Assembly: GCF_002335445.1 (NCBI RefSeq)
Contig: NZ_BDME01000001.1
Location: 124,001 to 188,000, forward strand
DNA: 64,000 nt
From: Lebetimonas natsushimae
GTDB taxonomy: Bacteria > Campylobacterota > Campylobacteria > Campylobacterales > Nautiliaceae
Reading direction: 5' to 3'
Shown: in pieces, positions 1-9,080 of the stretch
Numbering within the stretch: the first letter of the stretch is position 1
Layout of the letters: each line of letters begins with the position of its first letter
Made by a program: the position numbers and the translations under genes
The notes under the pieces: generated by a model
Told to the model about the DNA's origin: nothing
The model's input: only the letters and a program-made list of their open reading frames with translations
Databases searched by the model: none

Positions 1-210
1 TTGTTAAAACCTGTTTTAGAATTAAAAGGTAAGTGGATGTATCCTTTTGATTCACCATTTAGAGAAAAATGGTATAGTAAAAAAGAGTGGAAAAAAATTT
101 TGAAAGAAAACGGATTTACATTAGAAAATGTTGAAGTTATTGAAGGGAATGGAAAAAAATTTGTAAATAGATATTATTTGATAGAAGGAATAAAATGTCA
201 AAAACAATAG
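1..210 (+). CDS. 3' end of an unidentified protein (5'-truncated by window)
   Basis: The window opens inside this gene; the TTG at base 1 is probably an internal codon, so only about 69 C-terminal residues are visible. They are rich in Lys, Trp and aromatic residues, with a stretch resembling 'PFREKWYSKKEWKKILKENG'. That pattern, Trp-Tyr-Ser followed by a helix ending in Glu-Asn-Gly-Phe, recalls the C-terminal end of class I SAM-dependent methyltransferases, but this is only a resemblance. It overlaps the next gene by 16 bases, so it is probably the preceding member of the glycan operon. No function can be assigned safely. Confidence 0.5.
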   Translation: MLKPVLELKGKWMYPFDSPFREKWYSKKEWKKILKENGFTLENVEVIEGNGKKFVNRYYLIEGIKCQKQ

Positions 211-1535
211 CTGTTATTCTTGCTGGAGGAAGTGGAGAAAGATTTGGTAGTGAATTACCAAAACAATTTATTAAATTAGCCGGTAAACCTATAATAGAAT
301 ATACTTTAAAAACATTTCAAGAGCATCCTTTGATTGAGGAAATAATTGTAGTAATTAAACAAGAATATGAAGAAAAATTATGGAATATTGTAAAAGAAAA
401 TAATTTCTATAAAGTAAATAAAATTATTAATGGAGGAAAAGATAGATTTGGTTCAACTTATGCTGCATTAAATGCGTTAGAATATGAGGATAGCAATATT
501 AAAGTCCTTTTTCATGATGCAGTAAGACCATTAGTTGATAAAAAAACTATAGATGATGTTATTAAAGCTTTAGATAAATATGATGCAGTAGATACTGCAA
601 TAGATGCTACAGATACGATTATAAAAATAAATGATGATTGGATTATTGAAGATATTCCTAATCGTAAATATATGAAAAGAGGTCAAACCCCTCAAGGTTT
701 TAAATTAAATACCATAAAAAAGGCTTATCAAAAAGCAATTAATGAAAATAAGCGTAGTTTTACCTGTGATTGTGGTGTAGTTAATGAAATGTTAAAAATC
801 CCTATTAAAGTTGTAAAATCAACAATTAAAAATATAAAAATCACTTATCCTATTGATTTATATATTGCCGAAAAATATATTCAAATGGGAATAGAATATG
901 ATTTAAAAGAGATTAATTTAGAAAAATTAAAAGGTAAAAATATAGTTATTTTTGGGAATAGTAGTGGAATAGGAAAAGAAATTGAAAAAATTGCTTTAAA
1001 GTATGGGGCTAATGTATATGGTGGAAGTAGAAAAAATGGTTTAGATATAAGAGATAAAAAACATATTGAATCATTTTTATCAGAGATATCAAATATTGAT
1101 GTGATAATAAATACTGCTGCAATTTTATTTAAAAAACCATTAGATTATATGTCTGAAAAAGAAATAAATGAGATTATTGATATTAATTATAAAGGGACTG
1201 TAAATGTGGCATTGGTTGCAAAAAAATTTTTAGAAAAAACAAATGGAATGTTAATAAATTTTGCGTCAAGTTCTTATACGAGAGGTAGAGCTAATTACTC
1301 ATTATATTCTTCTTCAAAAGCAGCAATTGTAAATTTAACACAAGCTTTAAGTGAAGAGTGGGATAATGTGAAGGTTAATTGCATTGTTCCACAAAGAACT
1401 AAAACTCCTATGAGAGAAAGAAATTTTGGATATGAAGACCCATCTACTCTTTTAAATCCTTCTGATGTTGCATTAAAAACTTTAAAATTAGCTTTAAGTG
1501 ATAAAACAGGAATTATATTGGAGATAAAAAAGTGA
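195..1535 (+). CDS. Bifunctional cytidylyltransferase / short-chain dehydrogenase (ribitol-5-P type)
   Basis: Two fused enzymes. Residues 1 to about 230 form an IspD/TarI-like cytidylyltransferase with the nucleotide-binding stretch 'VILAGGSGERFGSELPKQF'. Residues about 247-446 form a short-chain dehydrogenase with a GNSSGIG dinucleotide loop and a Tyr-x3-Lys pair (YSSSKAA). The arrangement matches Haemophilus Bcs1/Acs1, where the reductase makes ribitol 5-phosphate from ribulose 5-phosphate and the transferase makes CDP-ribitol. By analogy this gene would make CDP-ribitol or a related CDP-polyol in the cytoplasm. Two CDP-alcohol phosphotransferase genes follow directly, which fits. The exact polyol is inference. 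The ATG at 195 is preceded by a GAAGGAA ribosome site. Confidence 0.85.
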   Translation: MSKTIAVILAGGSGERFGSELPKQFIKLAGKPIIEYTLKTFQEHPLIEEIIVVIKQEYEEKLWNIVKENNFYKVNKIINGGKDRFGSTYAALNALEYEDSNIKVLFHDAVRPLVDKKTIDDVIKALDKYDAVDTAIDATDTIIKINDDWIIEDIPNRKYMKRGQTPQGFKLNTIKKAYQKAINENKRSFTCDCGVVNEMLKIPIKVVKSTIKNIKITYPIDLYIAEKYIQMGIEYDLKEINLEKLKGKNIVIFGNSSGIGKEIEKIALKYGANVYGGSRKNGLDIRDKKHIESFLSEISNIDVIINTAAILFKKPLDYMSEKEINEIIDINYKGTVNVALVAKKFLEKTNGMLINFASSSYTRGRANYSLYSSSKAAIVNLTQALSEEWDNVKVNCIVPQRTKTPMRERNFGYEDPSTLLNPSDVALKTLKLALSDKTGIILEIKK

Positions 1536-2164
1536 ATAAAATAAACAAGAAAAAAGTGATAAAATATAGCGATTTTATTTCCAATTATTTTTATCAACAG
1601 ATAGCTTTTTTAATTACTTCTTTTTTAGTAAAAACAAAAATAACACCTAATATTATTACTTTAATCTCATTATTTTTAGGGATAATTAGTGCAATATTAG
1701 TATATTTACGTTCTCCAATATTAGCAATTATTTTTTTGAATTTTAGTTTTATTTTAGATTGTGTAGATGGGCAATTGGCAAGAGTCAAAAAATTGGAAAG
1801 TGATTTTGGAATGTGGTTAGATAATGTTTCTGATAGAATAGTAGAAAATATTATTATTTTATCAATAGGTTTTTTGTACATTAATAACACATTTTTAATA
1901 AAAGGAGTATTGTTACTTATTTTTTTAAATATGTTATATGCTTATATGAATGATATGGTAATATATCAGGGTAAAATATATAGGACTTTAACAGTAAAGG
2001 AAAAAATAATTTTTTCTCCTATTTATTTTATAAGTAGAAGTATGATTATTCCATTATTGTCATTATTAATAATTTTTCCATCAAAATTTGTTTGGATATT
2101 AAATGCTTTTTATTTTTATGGGATAATATTTAAAATATATAGGGAGATTAGTGGAAAAATATAA
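1532..2164 (+). CDS. CDP-alcohol phosphatidyltransferase family membrane protein (first copy)
   Basis: Integral membrane enzyme of about 210 residues carrying the family signature D-x2-DG-x2-AR-x8-G-x3-D-x3-D, visible as 'DCVDGQLARVKKLESDFG' followed by MWLDNVSD. The conserved Asp residues bind the divalent metal and the CDP-alcohol. Several hydrophobic helices follow. The GTG start at 1532 overlaps the previous stop by four bases, so translation is probably coupled to the CDP-polyol synthase. Family members transfer a phospho-alcohol from a CDP-alcohol to a hydroxyl acceptor, or a phosphatidyl group to an alcohol. Here the context suggests polyol phosphate transfer to a lipid-linked glycan, which is inference. 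Confidence 0.8.
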   Translation: MNKINKKKVIKYSDFISNYFYQQIAFLITSFLVKTKITPNIITLISLFLGIISAILVYLRSPILAIIFLNFSFILDCVDGQLARVKKLESDFGMWLDNVSDRIVENIIILSIGFLYINNTFLIKGVLLLIFLNMLYAYMNDMVIYQGKIYRTLTVKEKIIFSPIYFISRSMIIPLLSLLIIFPSKFVWILNAFYFYGIIFKIYREISGKI

Positions 2165-2843
2165 TTTAGAAAAAATTGAAAATACTTTTAAAGAAAAAAG
2201 TTGGTGGGCTATTATTTTTAATTTATTACCAGCGAAGTACATTACTTATTTTGTTGCAAATAAAACAAATATTACTCCTAATCAAATTACTTTTATAAGC
2301 TTTATAGTGGCTATTTTAGCAGGAGAGGCTTTTTTTAAAGGTTATTTTATTTTAGGTGCTATTTTATATCAATTAAGTTTTATTTTTGATATTGTAGATG
2401 GTGCCTTAGCAAGGGTTACAAATCAAAGTTCAAAATTTGGGGCTTTTTTTGATGTGTTTACAGATTGGATAAAAGCTCCATTATTATTTGTGATTATTTT
2501 TTTAAAAACTAATCATTATTATTCTTTAATTTTTTTATTATTGCTTTTATTTTGGCTTTGTTTGGCTAATAAATATAATGATATGCTTTTTTATAAAGGT
2601 ACAAAAAGTATTTCTAAAAATATAGCAGAAAAATCTTTTTCTGAAATGAATTTTATTGAAAAATATTTTTTTTATATGAAAAAAAATCATATTCAGCCTT
2701 TTCCATCCACTGTTGAAGTAGAAGGATTTTTGTTATTTTTATATCCTATTTTTCAAAAAGATGTTTTTATATATTTAGGCTTTATTATATTAATATTTCA
2801 ATTAGCGATTAAACTTTATATTATTATAAAAAAGATAAAATGA
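2151..2843 (+). CDS. CDP-alcohol phosphatidyltransferase family membrane protein (second copy)
   Basis: A second member of the family, about 230 residues, overlapping the first by 14 bases and starting at GTG 2151. The metal and CDP-binding signature is complete: 'DIVDGALARVTNQSSKFG' followed by AFFDVFTD. Long hydrophobic segments flank it, giving about six membrane helices. It differs enough from the first copy to be a separate activity rather than a fresh duplication. A tandem pair after a CDP-polyol synthase suggests two transfer steps, or two acceptors, in one glycan pathway. Housekeeping phospholipid synthases (PgsA, PssA) are the alternative but would not normally sit in a glycan locus. 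Confidence 0.8.
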   Translation: MEKYNLEKIENTFKEKSWWAIIFNLLPAKYITYFVANKTNITPNQITFISFIVAILAGEAFFKGYFILGAILYQLSFIFDIVDGALARVTNQSSKFGAFFDVFTDWIKAPLLFVIIFLKTNHYYSLIFLLLLLFWLCLANKYNDMLFYKGTKSISKNIAEKSFSEMNFIEKYFFYMKKNHIQPFPSTVEVEGFLLFLYPIFQKDVFIYLGFIILIFQLAIKLYIIIKKIK

Positions 2844-4030
2844 AAAAACTTTTATTTTCTGCTTCTTTTATTACTATTTTGGTAATGGGAATTAACTTTT
2901 TATTTAAAATATATCTTTCTTACAAAATAGATAAAAATGAATTAGGACTTTTTTACACTTTTATGGATGTTATTAGTGTAGGAATTATGTTATTTAGTGG
3001 ATTTAAGGATAGTCTTGTGGTTGCGTATGACAATGAAGATTTTGAAAAAATCTTTTTTTGGTATAAAAGAATATTTTGGGGATTGGTTTTAATATTAATG
3101 GGGGGAGAATTATTTTATTATTCAAAACTTTCTTTTAATTATCCTGTTTATTTTTTAATTTTATTGTTTTTAGCAAATAGCTATATGATTTATCTTTCTT
3201 ATTTAAACGCTGCTTTTAAAAATTACAAAGTTATGCTTTTTGAAAATTTAGTTATGTCTATAGGACTTATTTTGGGATATTTTATATTTTCATTTAGTAA
3301 ATATGTATTATTTTTTGCATTTTTAACATCTTATATGGGTAGAATTTTGTATCTTAAAATTTTTGGAAATTTAAGGTTAAAAGAGAAAAAAGCTTCTTTT
3401 TTAGAGGTGAAAAATTTTTTTAAGAATAGTTTATTAAGTTCGTTAATGTATTTTTTTAGTGGTTTATTTGTTAGTTTAAGTGCAATAACTTTTCTTTATT
3501 TTTATGATAATAAAGATATTTTATCTGAATATCATGTAGTAGTTAGGAGTATATTTTTTTCATTGGTTGCAATTTTTGTATTTCCTTTAAATACCTTTAC
3601 TTTTCCTCATATTTCAAAATTTATTGCTGAAGGTAAATTTTATGAAATTTTGAGAATAGAAAAAAAACTTTTTAGATATCTGTTTATTTTTTTTATTTTA
3701 CTGATATTTTCTACATTTTTTACTAAATTTGGAATTGAATTGGTTTTTCCAATTTCTTACAAAGAAAGTTATAAAATGCTAAATTTAATGTTGCCTTTTT
3801 TACCTTTTATTGCGTATACAACTTTTGCATTGAATATTTTAAAAGGTTTTAACAGATTTGATTTAGCTTTAATTGTCAGAATAGCAGGAAGTTTGACATT
3901 TTTTATGGTTTTTTATTTTTTATTCAAAATAAATGTTACACCTAATAAAACATTGATATTTAGTTTAGATAGTGCATTTTTTGTTATGTTTTTAATTTCT
4001 TTTATTTTTAGAATAAAGGTTTTAAAATGA
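2840..4030 (+). CDS. Wzx-like polysaccharide flippase (MOP superfamily)
   Basis: A 396-residue, almost wholly hydrophobic protein with about twelve predicted membrane helices and short basic loops, typical in length and layout of Wzx/O-antigen flippases. The N-terminus contains the common 'GLFYTFMDV' type turn after the first helix. It overlaps both neighbours by four bases (ATGA-type overlaps), so it is translated within the glycan operon. Its likely job is to move undecaprenyl-diphosphate-linked oligosaccharide across the inner membrane. No PglK-type ABC flippase is present in the window, so this protein or the MurJ-like protein at 23431 may supply PglB with its glycan donor. Assignment rests on topology and context. 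Confidence 0.7.
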   Translation: MKKLLFSASFITILVMGINFLFKIYLSYKIDKNELGLFYTFMDVISVGIMLFSGFKDSLVVAYDNEDFEKIFFWYKRIFWGLVLILMGGELFYYSKLSFNYPVYFLILLFLANSYMIYLSYLNAAFKNYKVMLFENLVMSIGLILGYFIFSFSKYVLFFAFLTSYMGRILYLKIFGNLRLKEKKASFLEVKNFFKNSLLSSLMYFFSGLFVSLSAITFLYFYDNKDILSEYHVVVRSIFFSLVAIFVFPLNTFTFPHISKFIAEGKFYEILRIEKKLFRYLFIFFILLIFSTFFTKFGIELVFPISYKESYKMLNLMLPFLPFIAYTTFALNILKGFNRFDLALIVRIAGSLTFFMVFYFLFKINVTPNKTLIFSLDSAFFVMFLISFIFRIKVLK

Positions 4031-5079
4031 ATATGCTTTTTATTCCGCATGTTCCAAACATTTCAGTTGTTAATAGAGTATATGAATTTGCAAAAAATAG
4101 TAATAGTTTCTATCTTTATTGGAATATTGATAATTCTTCATTTAAAGCAAAAATAAAATCTCAAATTTCTTCTTTAAAATATAGAATTGATGGTAAAAAA
4201 ATTGAAATTCCTCTTTTATTTAAGCCGGACAAAATTGCCATTTATTTTAACACTTTTATATTAAATAGGATTATTGAAAAGTTAAAAATAGATGTAGTAA
4301 TTAATGCAAATGCTTTGTTGTTTGATGTTAGCAAAATAAAAGTTCCGGTAGTTTATGATTTAGTGGACGACCATTTAAGTGAAAATAAAGATATCGGTTT
4401 AAATAAAGACAGGGTAGAAAAAATTAAAAGGGATATTAAAGCGAGTAAAGGTGTGATTTGTGTAACGGAAATTTTAGAAGAAAAGGTTAGAATGTTAAAT
4501 AAGAATACAATTACCATTGAAAATGGAATTTATTTTAAAAAATTTAAAAAAGCTAAATCGTTAAAAAAAGAACTTAATTTAGAAAATAAAAAAGTTTTTG
4601 GATTTATTGGAGGAATTGAAAAATGGACTGGAATTGAAAAAGCAATTAAAGAATATTTGAAAATTAAAAATGATTCTACCGCTTTTTTGGTTATAGGTGG
4701 AAATAGTGGAGAATTTTATAAAAATTTAGTTAAAAAATATGCAAATGATGTTTTATTTATTGGCAGAGTAGCACCTAAGAAAGTGGCAGATTATTTTAAA
4801 ACTATTGATGTTGGATTAATTCCGTTTGAATTAAATGATTTTACCAATAATTCATTACCTATAAAAGCATTGGAATATGGATTAGGTGGGGCTCATGTGA
4901 TTTCGACTCCTTTAAATGCCCTTAAAAGAAAGAATTTTCCTTTTATTCATTTTTGTGAGATAGAAAATTTTCATAAATGTATGTTGAAAGATTTTGAAAA
5001 AGTGAATTTTGATTTTAGCAAATATGATTGGAAAAATCAGGCTAACAAATTGATTAAATTTATAAAAGAGGTTGTATGA
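4027..5079 (+). CDS. Glycosyltransferase, GT-B fold (GT4-like)
   Basis: About 350 residues with a Rossmann-like N-terminal half and a C-terminal half showing GT4-type features: 'KVFGFIGGIEKWTGIEKAI' (donor-domain start), 'VLFIGRVAPKKVADYFKTID' and a Pro-Phe-x-x-N-D-F-T-N region before 'LPIKALEYG', which corresponds to the nucleotide-sugar binding E-x7-E area (here partly diverged). It acts in the cytoplasm on lipid-linked glycan. The start overlaps the flippase stop by four bases, and the gene overlaps the GT9-like gene downstream in the same way. Donor and linkage cannot be read from sequence. Confidence 0.75.
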   Translation: MNMLFIPHVPNISVVNRVYEFAKNSNSFYLYWNIDNSSFKAKIKSQISSLKYRIDGKKIEIPLLFKPDKIAIYFNTFILNRIIEKLKIDVVINANALLFDVSKIKVPVVYDLVDDHLSENKDIGLNKDRVEKIKRDIKASKGVICVTEILEEKVRMLNKNTITIENGIYFKKFKKAKSLKKELNLENKKVFGFIGGIEKWTGIEKAIKEYLKIKNDSTAFLVIGGNSGEFYKNLVKKYANDVLFIGRVAPKKVADYFKTIDVGLIPFELNDFTNNSLPIKALEYGLGGAHVISTPLNALKRKNFPFIHFCEIENFHKCMLKDFEKVNFDFSKYDWKNQANKLIKFIKEVV

Positions 5080-5966
5080 AAAAAATCTTAGTAATTCATA
5101 CCTGGGGAATGGGAGATTTAATTTTAGCAACACCAATGCTTAAAAGTTTAGCTAAAAGCGGATATATAGTTGATTTAGCTGTTTTTGGAAGTTTTGCAAA
5201 AATAATTTTAAAAAATAATGATTTTATTAAACAGATTTATGAATTAAATTCTTTATTTAATTTATTAAAATTTTTTGGGAAATATGATTATTTAGTATCA
5301 ACTGCGGGCACAAATCCTATTAAAATAAAGTTATTGGGTAAAATGTTAGGAGTTAAAAGAATATTTACACTAAAGCAAGAAAGAAACATTCATCGAATAG
5401 ATATGAATTTAAAAATTGTTAAATCGCTTTTAAAAATAGTAGATAAGGAGCCCTATATTTACATAAATGATTGTAAAAAATATATAAAAAAAGGAGAAAA
5501 AAATATTGGATTTGCTGTTGGGAGTGGTGCTAAACAGAAGTTTAAAAGATGGGATAGAGAAAAATATAAAGAATTGATAGGAAGAATAGAAGGAAATAAA
5601 TTGGTTTTTTTGGGAAAAGATGAAAGTGATTTGGAAGAATTTTTTAAAAATTTAGATGTTACAATTGTAAAAGAAAATTTAGAAGATGTAATAGGAATTA
5701 TTTCTAATTTGAATTTATTAGTAGGTAATGATAATGGCCTTATGCATATAGGATATGCTACAAAAATAAATACTGTTACCATTTTTGGAATGACAAATGA
5801 AAAAGAAACAGGAGGTTATAGAAAAAATAATGAAAATGTATTTTTAAATTTAGAATGTCGCCCTTGTTTTGATCCATCGACTGATAAACTTAAATGTAAT
5901 ACTTATGAATGTTTAAAAAATTTGGAAAGTGAGAATGTATGGAAAGTTTGCCAAAAATATCTATAA
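5076..5966 (+). CDS. Glycosyltransferase family 9 (heptosyltransferase-like)
   Basis: A 296-residue GT9-type enzyme. The N-terminus 'KKILVIHTWGMGDLILATP' carries the G-x-GD motif of heptosyltransferases, and the C-terminal domain has 'LVGNDNGLMHIGYA' matching the conserved D-(S/N)-G-x-x-H-x-A donor-binding loop. Four Cys residues near the C-terminus (ECRPCF...CNTYEC) are unusual for the family and could form a metal site or disulfides. It lies in the middle of the glycan operon, overlapping the next gene by 28 bases. Heptose transfer is typical of the family, but other sugars are possible. Confidence 0.8.
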   Translation: MKKILVIHTWGMGDLILATPMLKSLAKSGYIVDLAVFGSFAKIILKNNDFIKQIYELNSLFNLLKFFGKYDYLVSTAGTNPIKIKLLGKMLGVKRIFTLKQERNIHRIDMNLKIVKSLLKIVDKEPYIYINDCKKYIKKGEKNIGFAVGSGAKQKFKRWDREKYKELIGRIEGNKLVFLGKDESDLEEFFKNLDVTIVKENLEDVIGIISNLNLLVGNDNGLMHIGYATKINTVTIFGMTNEKETGGYRKNNENVFLNLECRPCFDPSTDKLKCNTYECLKNLESENVWKVCQKYL

Positions 5967-6946
5967 TAATTCCAATTTATAATGAGGAAAAATATATTGC
6001 TAAATGTTTAGATTCGATAATAGATAGTGATTTTGATAAAGAAAAATTTGAAGTTTTATTAGTTGATGGGGGAAGTAGTGATAAAACTGTTGAAATTATA
6101 AAAGAATATCAAAAAAAGTATCCTTTTTTTAAACTTTTACATAATCCCAAAAAAATTGTGCCTATTGCTATGAATATTGGCATAAAAAATGCAAAAGGTG
6201 AATATATAATAAGACTTGATGCTCATTCTATATATCCGAAAGATTATTTTAAGAAGCTAATTTATTATCATAAAAAATTAAATGCTGATAATGTAGGGGG
6301 TGTTGTTATTACAGAAGTGAAAAATAAAAATAATACTTCAAATGCTATAAAAAATGTTTTAAGTGATAAGCTTGGAGTTGGAAGTGCATTTAGAAGCGGA
6401 GTTAATGAAATAAAAGAAGTTGATACAGTGCCTTTTGGATGTTATAAAAGAGAAATTTTTAATAAAGTAGGGCTTTATGATGAGAGACTTGTCAGAAATC
6501 AGGATATTGAACTTAATAAAAGAATAAAAAAAGCCGGAGGGAAAATATATCTTATTCCAGATATTAAATGCACATATTTTGCAAGAGAAAATTACAAAGA
6601 TTTGGCTAAAAATAATTTTAATAATGGACTTTGGAATATTTTGACAGCTTATTATACCAATTCGTTAAATTCACTTTCCTTTAGACATTTTGTTCCTTTA
6701 ATTTTTATTTTGAGTTTGATATTTACTTTTTTATTGGGAATTTTTAATAAGTTCTTTTTTTATCTCTTTTTATTTATTTTGTTTAGTTATTTAATTATAA
6801 TTTCAATCAGAAGTTTTCAAATAAAAAAAAATACGACTTTTTTCCATCAGCTTTTAGCTTTTTTGGTTTTGCATTTTAGTTATGGAATAGGTAGTTTAGC
6901 AGGTGTTTTTAAAATTTTAAAGGATAAATATGTCAAAAGAAAATAG
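5939..6946 (+). CDS. Glycosyltransferase family 2, ExoA-like, membrane-anchored
   Basis: The N-terminal 230 residues are a GT2 domain: 'ISIIIPIYNEEKYIAKCLDS', 'VLLVDGGSSDKT' for the nucleotide, 'YIIRLDAHS' as the D-x-D/H metal motif, and the acceptor-side 'RNQDIELNKRIKKAG' (ED-type motif). The last 90 residues hold two or three membrane helices. The layout resembles succinoglycan enzyme ExoA. The ATG at 5939 lies within the end of the GT9 gene, a 28-base overlap that implies translational coupling. It probably extends the lipid-linked glycan that the following oligosaccharyltransferase uses. Confidence 0.85.
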   Translation: MESLPKISIIIPIYNEEKYIAKCLDSIIDSDFDKEKFEVLLVDGGSSDKTVEIIKEYQKKYPFFKLLHNPKKIVPIAMNIGIKNAKGEYIIRLDAHSIYPKDYFKKLIYYHKKLNADNVGGVVITEVKNKNNTSNAIKNVLSDKLGVGSAFRSGVNEIKEVDTVPFGCYKREIFNKVGLYDERLVRNQDIELNKRIKKAGGKIYLIPDIKCTYFARENYKDLAKNNFNNGLWNILTAYYTNSLNSLSFRHFVPLIFILSLIFTFLLGIFNKFFFYLFLFILFSYLIIISIRSFQIKKNTTFFHQLLAFLVLHFSYGIGSLAGVFKILKDKYVKRK

Positions 6947-9080
6947 ATTAGTTTTAGGTTTGATTATTATTGCTTATATATTTAGTTATTTTTTTCATAC
7001 TCATTTTTGGATAGACTGGGCTAGTAAAATATCTCAGTTTATCTGGCACGGGCAGGTTATGATAAATAATCCTGACGGATATTTTTATGGGAGCGGAGTT
7101 CAAAAAATTGTGTATCATGAGCATTTATACAATCCCAGACTTTTAGGGGTTTGGCATTATGGAACTTCTGTAATAACGGCTTTTTTAGCTAAATTTTTTC
7201 ATATAAATATCGATACATTAATGCTTTATTTACCGGCTGTTATTTCTTCATTAGTGGTAATTCCCATTATTTTAATAGGAAAGCTTTATAAAAACTTAAC
7301 ATGGGGATTTCTGGCGGCTTTAATTGGAAGTATAGGATGGAGTTATTATAACAGAACTCTTGCAGGATATTATGATACAGATATGTTTAGTGCAAGTTTG
7401 CCTATGTTTATTTTATATTTTTTACTAGCAAGTATTAAAAACCGTTCTTTAAATTATCTGCTTGCAGCTGCTTTTACTATTATTTTATATCCTTTTCTTT
7501 ATGACCAGGGGCTATCAATTGTTTATGCAATGGGTATAATGGCTTTTATTTATCTTATTTTTACTAAAGATAACAAATTATCAATAAACTTAAATGATGA
7601 ATTTGTATTTAAATTTATAATTATTCTTTCAATTGCTTTAATGGATATAAATTGGATAATTAGAATTGTTTTATTAATAGGTGTTTATTATTTGTTTAAA
7701 ATAAAAGAATTTAAATTAAGAGGACTTCAAATCAGTGCTTTGGTATTTTTTATCTTGTTTTTATTTACAGGGAATGTTTTTGGCATTATTTTAAATAAAA
7801 TTTTTTCTTATTCAACCTCTACAGAAGCAGAAAAAGGTCTTCAATTTTTAAATGTAAATAAAACAGTAAGAGAAGCGGGGCATATTCCTTGGTATATAGT
7901 ATTTGACAGGATTATTGGAAGTACATTGGGAATTATTATTGCACTTGTTGGATATATTTTGCTTATTAAAAGATATAAAGAATTTATTATAGCTCTTCCT
8001 TTATGGGGGATAGGATTTTTTGCTTTTATAGGAGGTCTTAGATTTACTGTTTATGCAGTGCCGATTGCCGCAATCAGCGGGGTTTATTTTTTTGTGTGGC
8101 TGGCGGAAAAATGGAAAATGGAAAATGAAAAATGGAAAATCACAATATCTGTTATTGGCAGTGTTTTTTTAATAGCGCCGAACATTTCACATATTGCTGG
8201 ATGTTGTGAAAAAAATAAATTTTTGGCTTCCATCAGCAAAATTTATCCGTTAAGCAGTTATCCTTATTTAACTCCTACGGTATTTAATAAAAATGAAGTT
8301 GAGGTTTTAGATAAATTAAAAAAACTTTCAAACCCAAAAGATTATGTAATTACCTGGTGGGATTACGGATATCCTATCTGGTATTATGCCGATGTTAATA
8401 CATTGGTGGACGGTGGAAAACATAATGAAGATAATTTTTTGGTGTCAAAAATTTTAACCACTTCAAATCAGTTTCTTGCAGCAAATCTGTCAAAACTTGC
8501 TATTAAAAAATATGTAGAAACAAATAAAACAGTGGCAACCCAGCTTTTTATAAAAAACGGAAAACCAATTGATGTAAATGGATTTTTAGATGAAGTCGGA
8601 AGTAAAGAGTATAAAGCTCCAAAACTTGACAGAAATGTTTATTTAATGTTTCCATACAGGATGTTTAATATTTACCCGACAGTTGCAGTGTTTAGCAATA
8701 GAAATTTAAATACCGGAGAAATTTATCCAAATCACTTTTTTTATAAAAACAGAATTAGAAAACAGGGAAATTATCTGTTAGTAGGGAATATTCCTGTTGA
8801 TCTAAGAACTGCTGAAATAATACTTAGAAACAGAATCCCTGTTAAAGAACTTGATATATCTTTTTATGATAAAGATGGAAAATTAAAGGTTAAAAAACAG
8901 CATTTAAGAAATGAAGGGCTTAATTTGATTATTTTACAAAATTATAGAGAAGCCCTGATTGTAGATGATTATTATTATAATTCAACATTTATTCAGATGT
9001 TTGTATTTGAAAATTATGATAAAAATCTTTTTGAACCGGTAATATTGAATCCTATGATAAAAATTTATAAGATAAAATGA
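6930..9080 (+). CDS. pglB: STT3/PglB-type oligosaccharyltransferase
   Basis: At 716 residues this matches Campylobacter jejuni PglB in length. An N-terminal membrane domain of about 13 helices is followed by a periplasmic domain. The diagnostic 'TWWDYGYPIWYYADV' (WWDYG acceptor-binding motif, about residue 475) is intact, as is an early DGYFYGSG acidic loop and a D-x-D pair in 'YYDTDMFS'. It transfers glycan from undecaprenyl diphosphate to Asn in D/E-x-N-x-S/T sequons in the periplasm. Oddly, about residues 393-405 (EKWKMENEKWKIT) are encoded by the dispersed 7-bp repeat, inserted in frame between two membrane helices. It overlaps the PglC-like gene by four bases. Confidence 0.95.
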   Translation: MSKENRLVLGLIIIAYIFSYFFHTHFWIDWASKISQFIWHGQVMINNPDGYFYGSGVQKIVYHEHLYNPRLLGVWHYGTSVITAFLAKFFHINIDTLMLYLPAVISSLVVIPIILIGKLYKNLTWGFLAALIGSIGWSYYNRTLAGYYDTDMFSASLPMFILYFLLASIKNRSLNYLLAAAFTIILYPFLYDQGLSIVYAMGIMAFIYLIFTKDNKLSINLNDEFVFKFIIILSIALMDINWIIRIVLLIGVYYLFKIKEFKLRGLQISALVFFILFLFTGNVFGIILNKIFSYSTSTEAEKGLQFLNVNKTVREAGHIPWYIVFDRIIGSTLGIIIALVGYILLIKRYKEFIIALPLWGIGFFAFIGGLRFTVYAVPIAAISGVYFFVWLAEKWKMENEKWKITISVIGSVFLIAPNISHIAGCCEKNKFLASISKIYPLSSYPYLTPTVFNKNEVEVLDKLKKLSNPKDYVITWWDYGYPIWYYADVNTLVDGGKHNEDNFLVSKILTTSNQFLAANLSKLAIKKYVETNKTVATQLFIKNGKPIDVNGFLDEVGSKEYKAPKLDRNVYLMFPYRMFNIYPTVAVFSNRNLNTGEIYPNHFFYKNRIRKQGNYLLVGNIPVDLRTAEIILRNRIPVKELDISFYDKDGKLKVKKQHLRNEGLNLIILQNYREALIVDDYYYNSTFIQMFVFENYDKNLFEPVILNPMIKIYKIK
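8105..8140 (+). repeat. Heptad repeat inside pglB coding sequence
   Basis: Tandem 7-mers ATGGAAA, ATGGAAA, ATGAAAA, ATGGAAA read in frame through the oligosaccharyltransferase gene. They encode a charged, Trp- and Lys-rich stretch in the loop before the next membrane helix. Confidence 0.85.

Noticed and set aside
1295-1597. 100-codon minus-strand frame over the end of the cytidylyltransferase/SDR gene
   Set aside because: Antisense to clearly coding sequence; no ribosome site or family resemblance.
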